Positions 5,906 to 7,278 of a DNA stretch of 7,278 nucleotides are shown one piece after another. The position numbers and the translations under genes were made by a program. Source of the stretch: CALBMX01 sp047629095. GTDB taxonomy: Bacteria > Planctomycetota > UBA1135 > GCA-002686595. Each line of letters starts with the position of its first letter. Within the stretch, counting starts at the first letter, position 1. The notes under the pieces were generated by a model. It searched no databases and was not told the DNA's origin. It saw nothing but the letters and a program-made list of their open reading frames with translations. The stretch spans positions 1 through 7,278 of the forward strand of contig JBLHWM010000182.1 of the NCBI GenBank assembly GCA_047629095.1. The letters run 5' to 3'.

Positions 5906-7278
5906 CTACTCCACGTAGCCCAAGGCCTTGAGCATGTCGAGGCGCTCCTGGCTGGGCTTTTCGCCCGCGGGGGATTCGGTGCCGGTGGCCTCGTAGGCGC
6001 GAGCGATCTCCGCGAGTTCGGCTAGCTCGGGAGAGCTGCTGATGTCGAGGCGGGTCTGCTCGGCCGGGTCCTTAGCTAGGTCGAAGCCGAAGGCCTCGTC
6101 ACCCATCAGTACGACCTTGAGGTTGCCCTTAAGAATGGCGACGGGTTGGGTTCGACCCGGACTGGTCCGGGACTCGGCGAGGTAGGTCTTGGGCGCTGGT
6201 TCTTGGCCGTGGACAGCGGGTAAGAGCGAGCGGCCGGGCGAGGCCGTGGGGGACTCGAGACCCGCGAGTTCGAGCACGGTGGGGAAGAGGTCCATCAGGC
6301 CGACGCGCGCGTCGATTTCGGTCGGCGCTGCAGACGGATCGTGGATGATCAAGGGGACGCGCAGGGCCTCTTGCCAGACCTGGAATCCGTGGCCTTGGTG
6401 GTTGTGCTCGCCGAGAAGTTCGCCGTGATCGGCGGTTACGATCAGCACGGTGTCCTGGGCTGGACTCGCGATCTGTTCGCTGCTGCCTGGTACGCCCACC
6501 ATCGAGGTACTGGTGTTGTGCGGGCCAAGATCGATGCCTAGGGCGGCGGTCAGCTCGGCGATCAGGTCGTCGGCGGTGGTGACCCCGCCGTCGTAGAGGT
6601 GGCCGAGTGCGGTCAGCTCCGTGTCATTCCAGGGCACGGCCTTGGGGTTGGGCTCGCCCATGTGCTGAACCTCGGCGGTGCTGGCGCCGTTGCGTAGCTT
6701 GCCTTGGTAGTCGCCAAGGTGCTGCTCGGCGTGCTCCGTGAGCTCAAAGGGCGTGTGCACATCGAAGTAGTGCACCCATAAAAAGTACGGCTCATCGCGC
6801 TCTTGCGTAAGCCACTCGATAGCCATGCGATTGGTCTCGGCACCAGGTCGAATCACATCGTTCTCAGCGGTCACATCGCTGCGCGTGATGAAGCCTTGAC
6901 CGAGGTTCATCCCGTGCAACATCAAGGGCATCGAGACGAAGGCCGCAGTCTCGTAACCCTCGTCGTTGAGCAGGCCCGCCAGGGTTGCGAAGTCAGGACT
7001 AAGCTCGTTGCCATTCCAGCGCAGCCCGTGGATGCGCGGCGGCAGGCCAGTGAACAGGCTGGCGTGGGCGGGGCCGGTGGTGGCGATGGGCGTGATGGCG
7101 TCGCGGAACGCCGCGGACTTTGCGGCCAAGGCGTCCATGGCGGGAGTGAGACCCCGCTCGTAACCCATGGAGTCCACGCGATCCGCGCGCAGGGTGTCGA
7201 TCGTCACCAGCACGATGTTCGGGCGCCGCTTGGGCTGCTCGCCACCACAGGCCGAGAGGGGCACCAAGGCCAGGAGCC
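5906..7278 (-). CDS. Sulfatase-like lipoprotein of the alkaline phosphatase superfamily (5' end outside window)
   Basis: The frame is open from the window edge to TAG at 5908-5906. A TTG at 7267 could serve as a start, but the reading continues upstream as LLALVPLSACGG, the hydrophobic core and lipobox (LSAC) of a lipoprotein signal. The true start is therefore beyond 7278. Counting from that TTG (453 residues), the fold markers are PNIVLVTIDTLRADR (16-30, metal-binding Asp24), TTGPAHASLFTG (63-74) at the nucleophile loop, YFDVHTPF (167-174), TADHGELLGEH (278-288, Asp280/His281), QEALRVPLI (299-307) and the C-terminal LKALGYVE. Classic sulfatases have CxPSR at the nucleophile loop; here Thr64 replaces the formylglycine-forming Cys and His68 replaces Arg. 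True sulfatase activity is thus doubtful, and a Thr-nucleophile phosphatase, phosphodiesterase or transferase is likelier. It is probably anchored in the envelope. Substrate unknown. Confidence 0.88.
   Translation of the reverse strand, partial: LLALVPLSACGGEQPKRRPNIVLVTIDTLRADRVDSMGYERGLTPAMDALAAKSAAFRDAITPIATTGPAHASLFTGLPPRIHGLRWNGNELSPDFATLAGLLNDEGYETAAFVSMPLMLHGMNLGQGFITRSDVTAENDVIRPGAETNRMAIEWLTQERDEPYFLWVHYFDVHTPFELTEHAEQHLGDYQGKLRNGASTAEVQHMGEPNPKAVPWNDTELTALGHLYDGGVTTADDLIAELTAALGIDLGPHNTSTSMVGVPGSSEQIASPAQDTVLIVTADHGELLGEHNHQGHGFQVWQEALRVPLIIHDPSAAPTEIDARVGLMDLFPTVLELAGLESPTASPGRSLLPAVHGQEPAPKTYLAESRTSPGRTQPVAILKGNLKVVLMGDEAFGFDLAKDPAEQTRLDISSSPELAELAEIARAYEATGTESPAGEKPSQERLDMLKALGYVE

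Noticed and set aside
7265..7267. TTG as the start codon of the sulfatase-like gene
   Set aside because: The frame continues upstream as a hydrophobic signal-peptide core to the window edge, so the start is outside.

Overview
The window is an ordinary chromosomal stretch of a high-GC bacterium (roughly 60-65 % G+C by eye) that uses the standard genetic code. It holds six genes: the 3' end of a Fur-family regulator, a DUF3568-like lipoprotein, purQ, purL, accA, and a sulfatase-like (alkaline-phosphatase superfamily) lipoprotein gene cut by the right edge. Three things fit a planctomycete or a similar outer-membrane-bearing lineage: the two lipoprotein signals, the sulfatase-like protein ending in LKALGYVE, and the scarcity of Shine-Dalgarno sequences. 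This is a weak inference, and I cannot name a genus.

Layout from left to right. At 1-147 (+) is the tail of a Fur-type metalloregulator. It converges on a minus-strand block read right to left: purL (4398-1435), then 15 bp, purQ (1419-625), then 17 bp, a small lipoprotein gene (607-212). The spacing suggests a single transcript starting in the 325-bp purL/accA intergenic region. On the other side of that region accA (4724-5731, +) is transcribed divergently. It ends before a strong hairpin (5771-5791) that probably terminates both accA and the convergent sulfatase-like gene (7278-5906, -).

How the genes work together. PurL and PurQ together form formylglycinamide ribonucleotide amidotransferase (FGAM synthase), the fourth step of de novo purine synthesis. 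PurQ releases ammonia from glutamine, and PurL uses it with ATP to convert FGAR to FGAM. No separate purS is present in the window. Instead, PurL carries about 170 extra N-terminal residues that read as two tandem PurS-like units, so the enzyme is in effect a large-type PurL whose glutaminase domain is a separate protein. AccA is the alpha subunit of the acetyl-CoA carboxyltransferase and starts fatty-acid synthesis; its partner accD is not in the window. The lipoproteins are envelope proteins with no obvious link to either pathway.

I found no mobile element, CRISPR array, tRNA, rRNA or phage feature, and nothing I would call a new biological system. The items most worth a second look are the tandem PurS-PurL fusion with a large-type stand-alone PurQ, a two-tier hairpin in the likely purL leader, and the Thr/His replacement of the Cys/Arg sulfatase signature.
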